A stretch of 64,000 nucleotides of DNA from Paracidovorax oryzae ATCC 19882 (lineage in GTDB: Bacteria > Pseudomonadota > Gammaproteobacteria > Burkholderiales > Burkholderiaceae_C). Below the pieces are notes generated by a model that worked only from the letters and a program-made list of their open reading frames with translations, was not told the origin of the DNA and did not search any database. Positions within the stretch are counted from its first letter, which is position 1, and each line of letters opens with the position of its first letter. The translations under genes and the position numbers were made by a program. Of the stretch, positions 1-9,916 are shown piece by piece. The stretch lies in contig NZ_JMKU01000014.1 in the NCBI RefSeq assembly GCF_000687165.1, positions 99,715 through 163,714 on the forward strand, in the 5' to 3' direction.

Positions 1-265
1 CGCGCGCCCGCGCTGACGGCGGCCTGGGCATCGGCCGCGCTGCGCACGGTGCCGGCGCCGACCACGGCCTCGGGCACGTCTTTGGCAATGGCTTCCATGC
101 AGGCCAGGGCCTGGGGCGTGCGCAGCGTCACTTCCAGCATGCGGATGCCGCCGGCCACCAGCGCGCGCGCCATGGGCACGGCATGCGCCACGTCGGTCAG
201 GACGATCACCGGAATCACCGGCGCGTCGCGCATCACGTCCTGCGCGGTCAAAGTCCCTTGTCCGT

Positions 266-275
<10 letters not shown>
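1..275 (-). CDS. eda: 2-dehydro-3-deoxyphosphogluconate (KDPG) aldolase, 5' part only
   Basis: This is the N-terminal ~91 codons of an aldolase that splits KDPG into pyruvate and glyceraldehyde-3-phosphate, the last step of the Entner-Doudoroff pathway; the rest lies left of the window. Reading back from the ATG at 275 gives [19 protein letters not shown], then VIPVIVLTD, the stretch [16 protein letters not shown] holding the conserved Glu of class I KDPG aldolases, and [13 protein letters not shown], which matches the family's GAGT phosphate/substrate region. The start overlaps the end of edd by 10 bp, so the two are translationally coupled in one minus-strand operon. The family assignment is firm from these motifs plus the edd neighbour. 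Confidence 0.93.
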
Positions 276-2119
<1,844 letters not shown>

Positions 2120-2260
2120 GGCGGTGTGTGGGGCGGTGCCTTGCAGGATCGACGTGGGAGGGGGGGCGGGAGAACGCAGGCGGGGCCGCGGCTCCCATGG
2201 CTGGAATCGTACGCCTTTCGTGTGACCCGCGAGTGTAGGCCGAGGCGAGGGCCGCGGACG

Positions 2261-2284
2261 CATGCGGCCGGGGTCGGCCGCATG
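2261..2284 (-). terminator. Hairpin in the dctP-edd gap
   Basis: A perfect 9-bp stem, CATGCGGCC / GGCCGCATG, with a 6-base loop sits between the stop of dctP (2325) and the start of edd (2119). There is no T-run, so it is not a standard intrinsic terminator. It could protect the transporter mRNA end or lower read-through into edd-eda. Its function is inference only. Confidence 0.35.
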
Positions 2285-2324
2285 GCTGGTTCGCGCGCGC
2301 CCTGCCCCGCCTGCGCCCCGCGCC

Positions 2325-3341
2325 TTACTGGCCGCCGCGGGCCTGCTTGACGGCGGCCTGCACCGCGTCCCAGGTCTCCTGGCCCACCGACTTGGCGATG
2401 CCGGCGTTCACCGAGGTGAGCTTCTCGCGCATGCGGTTGGCCTCGGCCGCGGGCAGTTCGTTGACCTGCATGCCCTTGGTTTTCAGGTCGGCCAGGGCCT
2501 TGGCGGCTTCCTCGCGCGTATCCTTGCGCTCGAAATCGCGGCTCTTCACGGCGGCATCCTGCAGCACCTTCTTCTCTGCGGGGCTGAGGGTGTCCCACCA
2601 CTTCTTGCTCACCGTGACGATCCACGGGCTGTAGACGTGGTTGGTGACGGTGAGGTACTTCTGCACTTCGTAGAACTTGCTCGACACCACCGTGTTGAAC
2701 GGGTTTTCCTGGCCATCGACGGCGCGCGTCTCCAGCGCGGTGAACAGTTCGGAGAACGGCAGCGGCACGGCGTTGGCACCCAGGGCCTTGAAGCTGTCGA
2801 GGAACACGTTGTTCTGCATCACGCGCAGCTTGATGTCGCCCATGTCTTCCAGCTTGGTGACGGGACGCTTGCTGTTGGTGAGGTTGCGGAAGCCGTTCTC
2901 CCAATAGACCAGGCCGACCAGGCCCTTGGGTTCGAGCCTGGCCTTCACCTTCTCGCCGACGGGGCCGTCGAGCACTGCGTCGGCCTCCTTCACGTTGGCG
3001 AAGAGGAAGGGGGTGTCCCACACGGCCATCTCGGGCACGATGCCGACCAGTGTGGCGGTGGAGCCGACCATCATCTCCTGCGCGCCGCCGATGAGCGCCT
3101 GCTGCATCTGCGTGTCGGAACCCAGCGAGGCGTTGCCGATGGCGCGCACCTTCATCTTGCCGCCCGTGGCCTTCTCGACCTCCTGGGCGAAGAAGCGCAC
3201 GGCGCGCCCCTGGTTGGAGTTGTCCACCAGGCCGTAGCCGAAGCGCACGATGCGCGGCTTGAAATCCTGGGCCTGGGCGACGGACGCGCCGCTGGCGGCG
3301 ATGGCGGCCACGAGCGTGGCGAGGGCGAAACGGATGCGCAT
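2325..3341 (-). CDS. dctP: TRAP transporter substrate-binding protein (DctP family)
   Basis: This is the periplasmic receptor of a tripartite ATP-independent transporter, 338 residues. A Sec signal peptide is visible ([25 protein letters not shown], cut near AQA). The mature part shows DctP hallmarks: [15 protein letters not shown], the carboxylate-clamping region around [20 protein letters not shown], and [19 protein letters not shown]. It lies upstream of edd and downstream of dctM in a same-strand cluster with gntK and gntR. The ligand is therefore probably gluconate or a related sugar acid. That substrate call rests on context; the sequence alone shows only the receptor family. Confidence 0.9.
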   Translation of the reverse strand: MRIRFALATLVAAIAASGASVAQAQDFKPRIVRFGYGLVDNSNQGRAVRFFAQEVEKATGGKMKVRAIGNASLGSDTQMQQALIGGAQEMMVGSTATLVGIVPEMAVWDTPFLFANVKEADAVLDGPVGEKVKARLEPKGLVGLVYWENGFRNLTNSKRPVTKLEDMGDIKLRVMQNNVFLDSFKALGANAVPLPFSELFTALETRAVDGQENPFNTVVSSKFYEVQKYLTVTNHVYSPWIVTVSKKWWDTLSPAEKKVLQDAAVKSRDFERKDTREEAAKALADLKTKGMQVNELPAAEANRMREKLTSVNAGIAKSVGQETWDAVQAAVKQARGGQ

Positions 3342-3423
3342 GGTGTTTGTCTCCTGGATGAAAGTGGGAAAGCAGCGAAAACGGGAAAAGCGGATCGTTA
3401 CGCGTGATGGACGGCATGCAGGC

Positions 3424-4704
3424 TCAGTGCAGCCAGCCCAGCGGGGCGGTGATCATCTGCGGGAAGATGACGAACAGGACCAGCAGCAGCACGTACACCA
3501 GCAGGAACGGCGTGGTGCCGCGGATGACGGTCTCCATGCGCAGCCGGCCCACGCCGGCCACCACGTTCTGCACGGTGCCCACGGGCGGCGTGATGAGGCC
3601 GATGCAGCCCACATAGATGAACATGAAGCCGAAGTACACCGGGTCTATGCCGGCCTTGACGGCGAGCGGCACGCACACGGGGCCGAAGATCAGGATGGTG
3701 GGCGTGAGGTCCATGGCCGTGCCCACCACCAGCAGGAACACCATCATGAGCGCCATGAACAGCACGGGGTTGCCCATGACGCCGGCGAAGCTGCCGGCCA
3801 GCAGGTTGGGCAGGTCGGCCAGGGTGATCATGTAGGCGGTGACGGTGGCCGCGCCGCAGAGGAACATCACCACCGCGGTGGTCTTGCCTGCTGCCAGGAA
3901 CACCTCGTAGAGCCGGGCCCACGTCATTTCGCGATAGACGAACATCGAGACGATGAGCGCATACACGGCTGCCACCACGGCGGCTTCGGTGGGCGTGAAG
4001 ATGCCGCCCTTGAGCCCGCCCAGGATGATGACCGGCATCATCATGGCCCAGAAGCTGTGCAGCAGTGCGCGCATCCGGGCGCCCCATGCCACGCGCTCCA
4101 TCGCCGCCAGCTGGTGCTTGCGCGCGATCCACCACCAGGCGGCGATGAGGAAGATGCCCATCATCAGCCCGGGGAACACGCCCGCCAGGAACAGCTTGCT
4201 GATCGAGGTGTTGGTGGTCACGCCATAGATCACGAACGGCATCGAGGGCGGGATGATCGGCGCGATGATGCCGCCCGATGCCAGCAGGCCGGCGCTGTAG
4301 CTGGACGGGTAGTTCTGCTGCCGCATCATCGGCAGCAGGATGGTGGCGAGCGCCGCCGTGTCGGCGATGGCCGATCCGCTCATCGACGCGAGCAGCACCG
4401 CCGCGCCGATGGCCACGAAGCCCAGCCCGCCGCGGATGTGGCCGACGAAGGCGCGCGCCAGGTCGATGATGCGGCGCGAGAGCCCGCCCGCATTCATCAG
4501 CTCGCCTGCCAGGATGAAGAAGGGCACCGCCAGCAGCGGGAAGTTGTCGAAGCCCGCCTGCAGGTTCTGCGCCAGCAGCTGGGAATCGAAGAAATCCAGG
4601 TGCCACATCAGGGCAACGCCGGTCAGGATCAGCGACTGGGCGATCGGCATGCCGATGGCCATGCCGCCGATCAGCACGCCGAGGAAGATAAGGGTCACGA
4701 CCAT
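3424..4704 (-). CDS. dctM: TRAP transporter large permease (DctM family)
   Basis: This is the ion-coupled transport subunit of the TRAP system, 426 residues, strongly hydrophobic with about a dozen membrane segments. Recognisable stretches are MVVTLIFLGVLIGGMAIGMPIAQ at the start, VPFFILAGELMNAGGLSRRI, the typical GSAIADTAALATILLPMM, IIAPIIPPSMPFVIYG, and the C-terminal FMFIYVGCIGLITPPVGTVQNV. The frame extends to 4743 but the ATG at 4704 gives the family-typical N-terminus and an AGGAGCC ribosome site just upstream. The dctQ stop lies 10 bp upstream, so the two are co-translated. Confidence 0.93.
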   Translation of the reverse strand: MVVTLIFLGVLIGGMAIGMPIAQSLILTGVALMWHLDFFDSQLLAQNLQAGFDNFPLLAVPFFILAGELMNAGGLSRRIIDLARAFVGHIRGGLGFVAIGAAVLLASMSGSAIADTAALATILLPMMRQQNYPSSYSAGLLASGGIIAPIIPPSMPFVIYGVTTNTSISKLFLAGVFPGLMMGIFLIAAWWWIARKHQLAAMERVAWGARMRALLHSFWAMMMPVIILGGLKGGIFTPTEAAVVAAVYALIVSMFVYREMTWARLYEVFLAAGKTTAVVMFLCGAATVTAYMITLADLPNLLAGSFAGVMGNPVLFMALMMVFLLVVGTAMDLTPTILIFGPVCVPLAVKAGIDPVYFGFMFIYVGCIGLITPPVGTVQNVVAGVGRLRMETVIRGTTPFLLVYVLLLVLFVIFPQMITAPLGWLH

Positions 4705-4714
4705 GGCGGCTCCT

Positions 4715-5236
4715 TCACTCGATGGTGGCGTCGCCGCCCGCATCGTCGCCGGCCGGCCGGCCGCGCACCAGGTCCAGCACCAGCGCCACCAGCAGGCCCA
4801 CGGCCAGCACCAGCGTGGCCGCCGCGCCGAGGGCGAGCGGGTAGCCCAGCACGGTGCTGTAGCTCTCCATGCCGGCCACCACCTGCGCCCACGATCCCTT
4901 GAGCAGCAGCACCATGCAGAGCGCCACCAGCGCCTGGCTCACCCAGAAGAGCAGCTTGCGCGGCGCGCCCGAAAGGCGCGCGGTGAGCATGTCGAAACCC
5001 AGGTGCTTGCCCTCGAACGCGGCCACGATGGTGCCCACGGCCACCAGCCAGACGAACAGCAGCCGCGAGATCTCTTCGTACGACACGATGCTGGTGCCGA
5101 AGGCGTAGCGCAGCACCACGTTGACGAACACGGCCACGACCATGCCGGCCAGGGCCAGCACCATGAAATGCTCCGCGATGCGCTGGAGCGCGGGTTTGCG
5201 GCGCGCGGGTGCGCCAGCGCCGGGGTGGTCGGTCAT
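4715..5236 (-). CDS. dctQ: TRAP transporter small permease (DctQ family)
   Basis: This 173-residue protein has four predicted membrane segments (about residues 25-45, 60-78, 98-118 and 140-160) and the family features LALAGMVVAVFVNVVLRYAFG and YEEISRLLFVWLVAVGTIVA. It pairs with DctM to form the membrane part of the TRAP transporter. Its ATG overlaps the gntK stop by 4 bp (ATGA), so uptake and the kinase that traps the imported gluconate are translationally coupled. A hydrophilic tail rich in Arg, Gly and Asp follows the last membrane segment. Confidence 0.9.
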   Translation of the reverse strand: MTDHPGAGAPARRKPALQRIAEHFMVLALAGMVVAVFVNVVLRYAFGTSIVSYEEISRLLFVWLVAVGTIVAAFEGKHLGFDMLTARLSGAPRKLLFWVSQALVALCMVLLLKGSWAQVVAGMESYSTVLGYPLALGAAATLVLAVGLLVALVLDLVRGRPAGDDAGGDATIE

Positions 5237-5862
5237 GCGGTGTCTCCGGAAGGGGCCGGCGCACGGGAGGCGCCTGGGGCGTGGGGGGATGGCTCGGCAG
5301 CCTCTGCGCCGCCGTCGCCGTGCATCCAGTGTGCGATGGAGGTGCCCAGGTCATGGATGGGCCGCGTGGCGTCCAGCGCCAGCACGCCGGCCTCGCCACG
5401 CGGGGATTCCAGCGTGGCGAACTGGTTGGCGACCAGCGTGGGCGAGAAGAAATGGCCCGGCCGGTGGCTGACGCGCGCGAGCGCATGGTCGTAGTCCAGC
5501 TCCAGGAACGCGAATCGGAGCCCGGGTGCCGCGGCACGCAGGTGGTCGCGGTAGCGGCTGCGCAGGGCCGAGCAGGTCAGCACGATGCCGCCCTGCCCCG
5601 CTCCATCGCCGGGGTGGACGGCATGGGCCAGGAGGTGGGCAAGCCGGTCCAGCCAGCCGGCCCGGTCCTCGTCGGTGAGGGGCTGGCCGGCGCGCATCTT
5701 GGCGACGCTTTCGGGGGAATGGTAGGCGTCGCCTTCGTGCAGGGTCCAGCCCAGCAGTGCGGCGGCCTCGGCCGCGACGCTGGACTTGCCGCAGCCGGAA
5801 ACGCCCATCACCACCACGGCGGGCAGCGTTTTGCTTTGGATAGCGCTATCCGTTGAGTTCAT
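5233..5862 (-). CDS. gntK: Gluconokinase
   Basis: Phosphorylates D-gluconate to 6-phosphogluconate, the substrate of Edd. The 209-residue product has the GntK P-loop (VVMGVSGCGKSS), LHEGDAYHSPESVAKMRAGQPLTDEDR, CSALRSRYRDHLR and a FLELDYDHAL stretch followed by RPGHFFSPTLVANQFATLE, all characteristic of the thermoresistant family. A Pro/Ala-rich tail of about 30 residues extends beyond the usual ~175. The frame is open to 5979, but the ATG at 5862 is the sensible start. A GATAGCGCTATC operator lies inside codons 5-9, so repressor binding here would act as a roadblock as well as at the promoter. Confidence 0.93.
   Translation of the reverse strand: MNSTDSAIQSKTLPAVVVMGVSGCGKSSVAAEAAALLGWTLHEGDAYHSPESVAKMRAGQPLTDEDRAGWLDRLAHLLAHAVHPGDGAGQGGIVLTCSALRSRYRDHLRAAAPGLRFAFLELDYDHALARVSHRPGHFFSPTLVANQFATLESPRGEAGVLALDATRPIHDLGTSIAHWMHGDGGAEAAEPSPHAPGASRAPAPSGDTA
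5838..5851. promoter_or_regulatory. GntR operator O1 (within 5' end of gntK)
   Basis: GGATAGCGCTATCC is a perfect 14-bp palindrome with the central CG typical of LacI-family operators. It lies inside the first codons of gntK. A second copy of the 12-bp core lies 118 bp away centre to centre. The divergent gntR gene makes its product the obvious ligand. The assignment to GntR is inference; the repeated palindrome is seen directly. Confidence 0.75.
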
Positions 5863-5956
5863 AAAAATCGCGAAGGCCTCTTTTCGGAAGCCAGCCGCGT
5901 CGTCTCCGTCGAATGGATGAGGTAAATCGCCTTGCCCTGTCGTTAACCCTGAGCAA

Positions 5957-5968
5957 GATAGCGCTATC
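5957..5968. promoter_or_regulatory. GntR operator O2 (upstream of gntR)
   Basis: GATAGCGCTATC, identical to the core of the site at 5838-5851, sits 39 bp before the gntR start codon and in the divergent promoter region. Two identical sites about 11 helical turns apart would allow a dimer-of-dimers to loop the DNA and repress both directions. Confidence 0.75.
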
Positions 5969-6007
5969 CTAGAACACAATGGCGGCCAGACCGATCCGGA
6001 TTAACCC

Positions 6008-7048
6008 TTGAACGATTCCGCCCTGCCCCGCCCCCGACGGGCCCGCCGCGCCAGCGGCCGGGTCACCCTGGATGACGTGGCCCGGCTCGCGGGTGTGAGC
6101 CCGATCACCGTCTCGCGCGCGCTGCGCCGCGAGCGCAGCGTGGACCCGGCCCTGGCCGAGCGCGTGCAGGCCGCCGCACAGGAACTGGGCTATGTGCCCG
6201 ATCCGGCCGCACGCGCCCTCGCCTCGCAGCGCAGCACCCAGGTGCTCGTGCTGGTGCCCATGCTGTCGAACACGCTGTTCGTGGACCTGCTCGAGGCCGT
6301 GCACCGCACGCTGTTCCCGCAGGGCTTTTTGCCGCTGATCGGCGTGACCCACTACGATGCGGCCGAGGAAGAGGTGCTGCTGCGCACCTACCTGCCGCAC
6401 CGGCCCGCCGGCCTGCTCGTGACCGGATTCGACCGCAGCGAGGCTGCGCGCCAGCTCATCGCGCGCAGTGGCGTGCCCTGCGTGCACCTGATGGAGACCA
6501 GCGAAGCGCCCGGCGTGTACTGCGTGGGGTTTTCGCAGCTGGAGGCGGGCGCCGCCATCACGCGCCACCTGCTGGAGCGCGGCCGGCGGCGCATCGCGTT
6601 CTGCGCTGCCCAGCTCGACCCGCGCACGCTGCAGCGCGCCGAGGGCTACCGCCGCACGCTGCGCGAGGCCGGGCTGTACGACCCGCAACTGGAAACGCTG
6701 AGCCCCGAGGGCTCTTCCATCGCGCTCGGGGCGCGCCTGTTCGAGGAAACGCTGCGGCGCGCGCCGGACGTGGATGCGATCTTCTTCTGCAACGACGACA
6801 TCGCGCAGGGCGGCCTGCTGGCCGCCAGCCGCTGCGGCGTGCCGGTGCCTGAACGGGTGGCCGTCGCCGGTTTCAACGACCTTGCCGGCAGCGACCAGAT
6901 GGTGCCGCCCCTCACCACGGTGCGCACCCCGCGCGGCGAGGTCGGCCGGGCCGGCGCTGCGATGCTGCTGGGGTTGATGCACGGGACGCCGCCCGCACGG
7001 CACTGTGTGTCGCTCGACTACGAGCTCATTGTTCGCGGCAGCACCTGA
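6008..7048 (+). CDS. gntR: LacI-family transcriptional regulator, probable gluconate repressor
   Basis: This 346-residue protein has the LacI helix-turn-helix near residues 19-45 (VTLDDVARLAGVSPITVSRALRR) and the hinge region RVQAAAQELGYVPDPAARALAS. A periplasmic-binding-like ligand domain follows, with HLMETSEAPGVYCVGFSQLEAG and IFFCNDDIAQGGLLAA. The start is TTG; the nearby ATG at 5979 is out of frame and stops at once. It is transcribed away from gntK-dctQMP-edd-eda, with two GATAGCGCTATC palindromes in and beside the shared gap. This is the arrangement expected of a local repressor released by gluconate or 6-phosphogluconate. Confidence 0.9.
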   Translation: MNDSALPRPRRARRASGRVTLDDVARLAGVSPITVSRALRRERSVDPALAERVQAAAQELGYVPDPAARALASQRSTQVLVLVPMLSNTLFVDLLEAVHRTLFPQGFLPLIGVTHYDAAEEEVLLRTYLPHRPAGLLVTGFDRSEAARQLIARSGVPCVHLMETSEAPGVYCVGFSQLEAGAAITRHLLERGRRRIAFCAAQLDPRTLQRAEGYRRTLREAGLYDPQLETLSPEGSSIALGARLFEETLRRAPDVDAIFFCNDDIAQGGLLAASRCGVPVPERVAVAGFNDLAGSDQMVPPLTTVRTPRGEVGRAGAAMLLGLMHGTPPARHCVSLDYELIVRGST

Positions 7049-7125
7049 CGCTGGTCCGGTGCTGCAAAAAAGCTGCTGGACACTGGGATTTCGTTATCGC
7101 CAAGTCCTCTACGCTCACCACGCTT

Positions 7126-7455
7126 TTAGTGCCCAAGATGGGCGTCATCAGGCTCCTCCTGGAGCAAGCTCTCATAATCCTGCCCGCCGTAGAAAATTCC
7201 CAATATCGAGACGCGTGACGAGTCCACGGAGAACGCGATAACGGAGCGCTTCCGGTAGTGGGTAACTCTGAGGCCGGGACGCACATCATCGCGCTTCGTT
7301 CCCCGCAGTGGAAACTGCGCGAGGCCCTCGCAATAGTCGACGATGGCATCGGTGTAGCGCGCGGCAACCTCGAGGGATGCAACACGGGCGATGTAGCGGT
7401 ACAGCTCCAGCAGCTGGGTCTGCGACTCTGGAGAGAAAACAACTTGGTGCGTCAT
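7126..7455 (-). CDS. ParE/RelE-superfamily toxin
   Basis: This 109-residue protein has the ParE fold signature: VVFSPESQTQLLELYRYIARVAS, FPLRGTKRDDVRPGLRVTHYRKRSVIAFSV and a terminal strand VSILGIFYGGQDYESLL. Family members poison gyrase or act as ribosome-linked RNases. The start codon overlaps the stop of the upstream antitoxin gene by 4 bp, standard for type II toxin-antitoxin operons. Which target it hits cannot be read from the sequence. Confidence 0.85.
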   Translation of the reverse strand: MTHQVVFSPESQTQLLELYRYIARVASLEVAARYTDAIVDYCEGLAQFPLRGTKRDDVRPGLRVTHYRKRSVIAFSVDSSRVSILGIFYGGQDYESLLQEEPDDAHLGH

Positions 7456-7724
7456 TCCTTGAGGCGTTCCGCAGCAAGGCGCGCGCGGATGCTGTCAGCG
7501 GAGAGTCCGCGCCCCGGATCTGCGGCCAGCGCATCGTAGGCCGTGCCGACTTGGCCATGAAGCCAGCTCTCGACAGCGCGATCACGCGCCAGCAGCGCAC
7601 GCAATCCTTCTCGAATCACCTCGCTCTCGCTGGCATATGCCCCGCTGGCAACTTTTTCCTTTACCACTGCCGCTATGCTGATAGGCAGTGTGATGCTCAT
7701 CTGTTGCGTCGTCCGCATGGCCAT
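7452..7724 (-). CDS. ParD-like (ribbon-helix-helix) antitoxin
   Basis: A 90-residue protein with an N-terminal ribbon-helix-helix (QMSITLPISIAAVVKEKVASGAYASESEVIREGLRALLARDRA), matching ParD/CopG antitoxins, then a tail that would wrap the toxin. ATGs at 7718 and 7700 are alternative starts. It is expressed before the ParE-like toxin with a 4-bp overlap. By family knowledge it neutralises the toxin and represses its own promoter. The AT-richer stretch at about 7735-7760 is the likely promoter/operator; no clear palindrome was assigned. Confidence 0.85.
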   Translation of the reverse strand: MAMRTTQQMSITLPISIAAVVKEKVASGAYASESEVIREGLRALLARDRAVESWLHGQVGTAYDALAADPGRGLSADSIRARLAAERLKE

Positions 7725-7943
7725 TCCTTTCCGTTCGATAGGATTTAATCACATCATACGCCGCTCACTGCTGAACGGCGGTCATGGCGGCGGTACTGAT
7801 CTGCTCGGATGGTTGCAAAAAATAGATACGCCCTGCCGAGTCCCACTGCCAGCTTGGCACAGGCGTACCAGAAGCGCTTCCGCGTCGGCCGTTCATCCCG
7901 AGCACTTGATCGGATCGAGGCCGGAGCCTTCGCTTCGGGCGCG

Positions 7944-7971
7944 GAAAAGAAAAAGCCCGGCGGACCGGGCT
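7944..7971 (-). terminator. Rho-independent terminator after the DUF2165 gene
   Basis: On the minus strand, AGCCCGG / CCGGGCT form a 7-bp stem with a 4-base loop, followed by TTTTCTTTT. It starts 35 bp past the stop codon at 8007. This is a classical intrinsic terminator. Confidence 0.9.
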
Positions 7972-8006
7972 GTGGTGTTCACGACTCTGCTCTGGCGGCC
8001 GTACCG

Positions 8007-8498
8007 CTAGGTATTTTCGTTCTGCGCGACGTAGATGAGCACCACGCCGATGCACACGATGAAGCGGAAGGCGGATTCGACGCCGTTCCACTGCGGCGAC
8101 TGCCACATCAGGAACCATTCGCCCGCGACGGTCATGAATCCGAAGAACCAGACGAGCAGGAAGAGTGTCAGGCCGCAGACCGCGAGCGTCTTGGCCCGCG
8201 CGAAGGCCGCAGTTGCGCTGCGCAGTTGCCGCAAGAGCGCGATGGCACCGGCCAGGCACAACGCTCCGGTCACCAGTTCCCCGGCGATGATGAGCCAGTA
8301 GGCGGCATGGTGCAGGAGCGGCGAGGAGATCGCACGCCCCATGAGCCGGTTGCCCGGAAACGTCGTGTCCATGAGCAGGACGTGCCGGGTGAACTCGAAG
8401 TTCGACCCGTAATCGACGATGTTGTTGTAGCCGACGAGCAGGCAGAACAGCGCCACCAGCAGCACCAGGAGCGCTTTCGAGGCCCTGAGGGCGATCAT
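8007..8498 (-). CDS. DUF2165 family small integral membrane protein
   Basis: This 163-residue protein has four predicted membrane spans (about residues 8-25, 62-85, 105-128 and 140-158). The conserved DUF2165 features are NNIVDYGSNFEFTRHVLLMDTTFPGN near the N-terminus and a late WFFGFMTVAGEWFLMWQSPQWNG. The function of the family is not known. It has its own terminator downstream and a short gap to the OmpA-domain gene, so it is probably a single-gene unit or second after that gene. Confidence 0.85.
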   Translation of the reverse strand: MIALRASKALLVLLVALFCLLVGYNNIVDYGSNFEFTRHVLLMDTTFPGNRLMGRAISSPLLHHAAYWLIIAGELVTGALCLAGAIALLRQLRSATAAFARAKTLAVCGLTLFLLVWFFGFMTVAGEWFLMWQSPQWNGVESAFRFIVCIGVVLIYVAQNENT

Positions 8499-8529
8499 CG
8501 CGATCGCTTCCCGCGCCGGCCGGGGCTGA

Positions 8530-9063
8530 TCAAGCCGCGTCCAGCGTCACTTCCACGCGGCGGGCTTCGGCGGCATTGCCGTCGCCCTGGGCGAGTTCGG
8601 GCTTGCGCAGCTCGATGCGGTCTTCGGGCGCGCCGGCCGCCACCAGCGCATCGCGCACGGCCTGGGCGCGCTGCTTGGCCAGCTCGGCGTTGGCAGCGGC
8701 GTCGCCCGTGGCGTCATGGAAGCCCGAGATCACCACGCGGCGGTTGCCGTCCTTCACTGCGCGCACCACGTCGGCGATGGCCGGGGCCGCATCGGCCGTG
8801 AGGTCGGCACGGCCGGACGCGAAGTAGAACTTCACCACGCTGCCGGCCACGACCACGCGTGCGACCTCGTTGCCGGCGATGTCGAGCGTACCGGCCGGAG
8901 CCACCACTTCCGCGGCGGGCGCGGGTTCCGCAGCCGGACGGGCGATGCCGCGCTGGACCACCACGGTGCCCACCACGGCGGACACCACGATCGCGATGAT
9001 CGCGAACAGGAAGCCGAGGGCGAAGCGTTGCTGGCTGTCGTCGTCGGAAGAACTGAAGGCCAT
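8530..9063 (-). CDS. OmpA-domain envelope protein with N-terminal membrane anchor
   Basis: This 177-residue protein has a short polar start, one membrane segment (about residues 15-37, FALGFLFAIIAIVVSAVVGT), an Ala/Pro/Glu linker and a C-terminal OmpA-like domain (VKFYFASGRADLTADAAPAIADVVRAV ... VVISGFHDATGD ... LAKQRAQAVRDALVAAG). Such domains bind peptidoglycan non-covalently. The ISGFHD motif replaces the more usual xxGHTD. It likely links inner membrane and cell wall; its specific role is unknown. Confidence 0.85.
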   Translation of the reverse strand: MAFSSSDDDSQQRFALGFLFAIIAIVVSAVVGTVVVQRGIARPAAEPAPAAEVVAPAGTLDIAGNEVARVVVAGSVVKFYFASGRADLTADAAPAIADVVRAVKDGNRRVVISGFHDATGDAAANAELAKQRAQAVRDALVAAGAPEDRIELRKPELAQGDGNAAEARRVEVTLDAA

Positions 9064-9080
9064 GATGGGAAACTCCGTAG

Positions 9081-9731
9081 ATGAATAATGGTGGAATGGA
9101 CGAAACCGCGAATTGTAGTGGCGCGGCCCCGGCCGCCCTGCCCTCGCCGGTGCGCGATCCGGCGCCCATGCTGGAGCGCGCCCTCGCCGAATGGGGCGGC
9201 ACGCAGGACCTCTGGATCTTCGGGTATGGCTCGCTCATCTGGCGCCCCGATTTCGAGTTCGCCGAACAGCGCCTCGCGCGCGTGCACGGCTGGCACCGCG
9301 CGCTGAAGATGTGGAGCCGCGTGAACCGCGGCACGCCCGAATGCCCGGGCCTGGTGCTGGGCATGTTCCCCGGCGGCAGCTGCCGGGGCATGGTCTTCCG
9401 CGTGGAGCGCGCGCATGCCCGGCAGGTGATGATCGACCTCTGGCAGCGCGAGATGCCCACGGGCGTGTACGACCCGCGCTGGCTGCCCTGCTCCACGCCC
9501 CTGGGCACCGTGCGGGCGCTGGCGTTCACGCTCTCGCGCAGCAGCCCCAACCATACGGGGGAGCTGTCGGAGGCCGAGTACCGGCGCATCTTCTCGGAAG
9601 CGACCGGCCGGTACGGCACGACGCTGCACTATGCCCAGGCCACCTACGACGGCCTGCGCCGCCTGGGCATCGAGGACCGCGCGCTGGCGCGGCTGCTGCG
9701 GTTTTCCCCGCAGGATTCCAGCCGCGGCTGA
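9081..9731 (+). CDS. ChaC-type gamma-glutamylcyclotransferase
   Basis: A 216-residue ChaC homologue, a family that cleaves glutathione to 5-oxoproline and Cys-Gly. Seen: the family's glycine loop WIFGYGSLIWRPDFEF, RVHGWHRALKMWSRVNRGTPECPGLVLGMFPGG, then a Glu-containing stretch WQREMPTGVYDPRWL and an ALAFTLSRSSPNHTGELSEAEYRRIF segment. Length and motif order match bacterial ChaC. It is transcribed away from the OmpA-domain gene (start codons 18 bp apart), so their promoters overlap the opposing coding regions. Confidence 0.88.
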   Translation: MNNGGMDETANCSGAAPAALPSPVRDPAPMLERALAEWGGTQDLWIFGYGSLIWRPDFEFAEQRLARVHGWHRALKMWSRVNRGTPECPGLVLGMFPGGSCRGMVFRVERAHARQVMIDLWQREMPTGVYDPRWLPCSTPLGTVRALAFTLSRSSPNHTGELSEAEYRRIFSEATGRYGTTLHYAQATYDGLRRLGIEDRALARLLRFSPQDSSRG

Positions 9732-9753
9732 CCGGCCTGCGCCACCGGCGCCA

Positions 9754-9778
9754 TTCGCTCCGGCGGCCATCGCTTCGC
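9754..9778 (+). promoter_or_regulatory. Perfect PIP box (HrpX-type) upstream of the 724-aa effector candidate
   Basis: TTCGC, exactly 15 bases, then TTCGC: an exact match to the plant-inducible-promoter consensus TTCGB-N15-TTCGB bound by HrpX/HrpB-type AraC activators. It lies 23 bp after the chaC stop and 138 bp before the ATG at 9917. A YANNNT -10 box follows at the usual distance. Confidence 0.85.
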
Positions 9779-9808
9779 CGGCCTGCGGGGCGATTTCACC
9801 TATCGGAA

Positions 9809-9814
9809 TAGATT
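9809..9814 (+). promoter_or_regulatory. -10 box paired with the PIP box
   Basis: TAGATT fits the hrp-promoter -10 consensus YANNNT and begins 31 bases after the last base of the PIP box (30 intervening bases), inside the 30-32 base window known for functional PIP promoters in Xanthomonas, Ralstonia and Acidovorax. Confidence 0.7.
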
Positions 9815-9916
9815 GGGGCAAACGGCCATCCAGAAGGCTGTGGCGGCCTGTCCGGCCGTTCCCCGGCGCCTCGCACGAGGCCGGCCCCGCAACCTGATCC
9901 TTCCGATAAGAAAACC

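Noticed and set aside
2261..2284. An intrinsic terminator between dctP and edd
   Set aside because: The stem is good but no T-run exists. It is kept only as a low-confidence hairpin.
3250..4902. A long plus-strand frame opposite the TRAP permease genes
   Set aside because: It is His/Gln/Arg-rich antisense noise over clear DctM and DctQ membrane proteins.
5932..5960. TTGCCC with AAGATA 17 bases on as the gntR promoter
   Set aside because: The -10 match is poor. The true promoter could not be fixed by eye.
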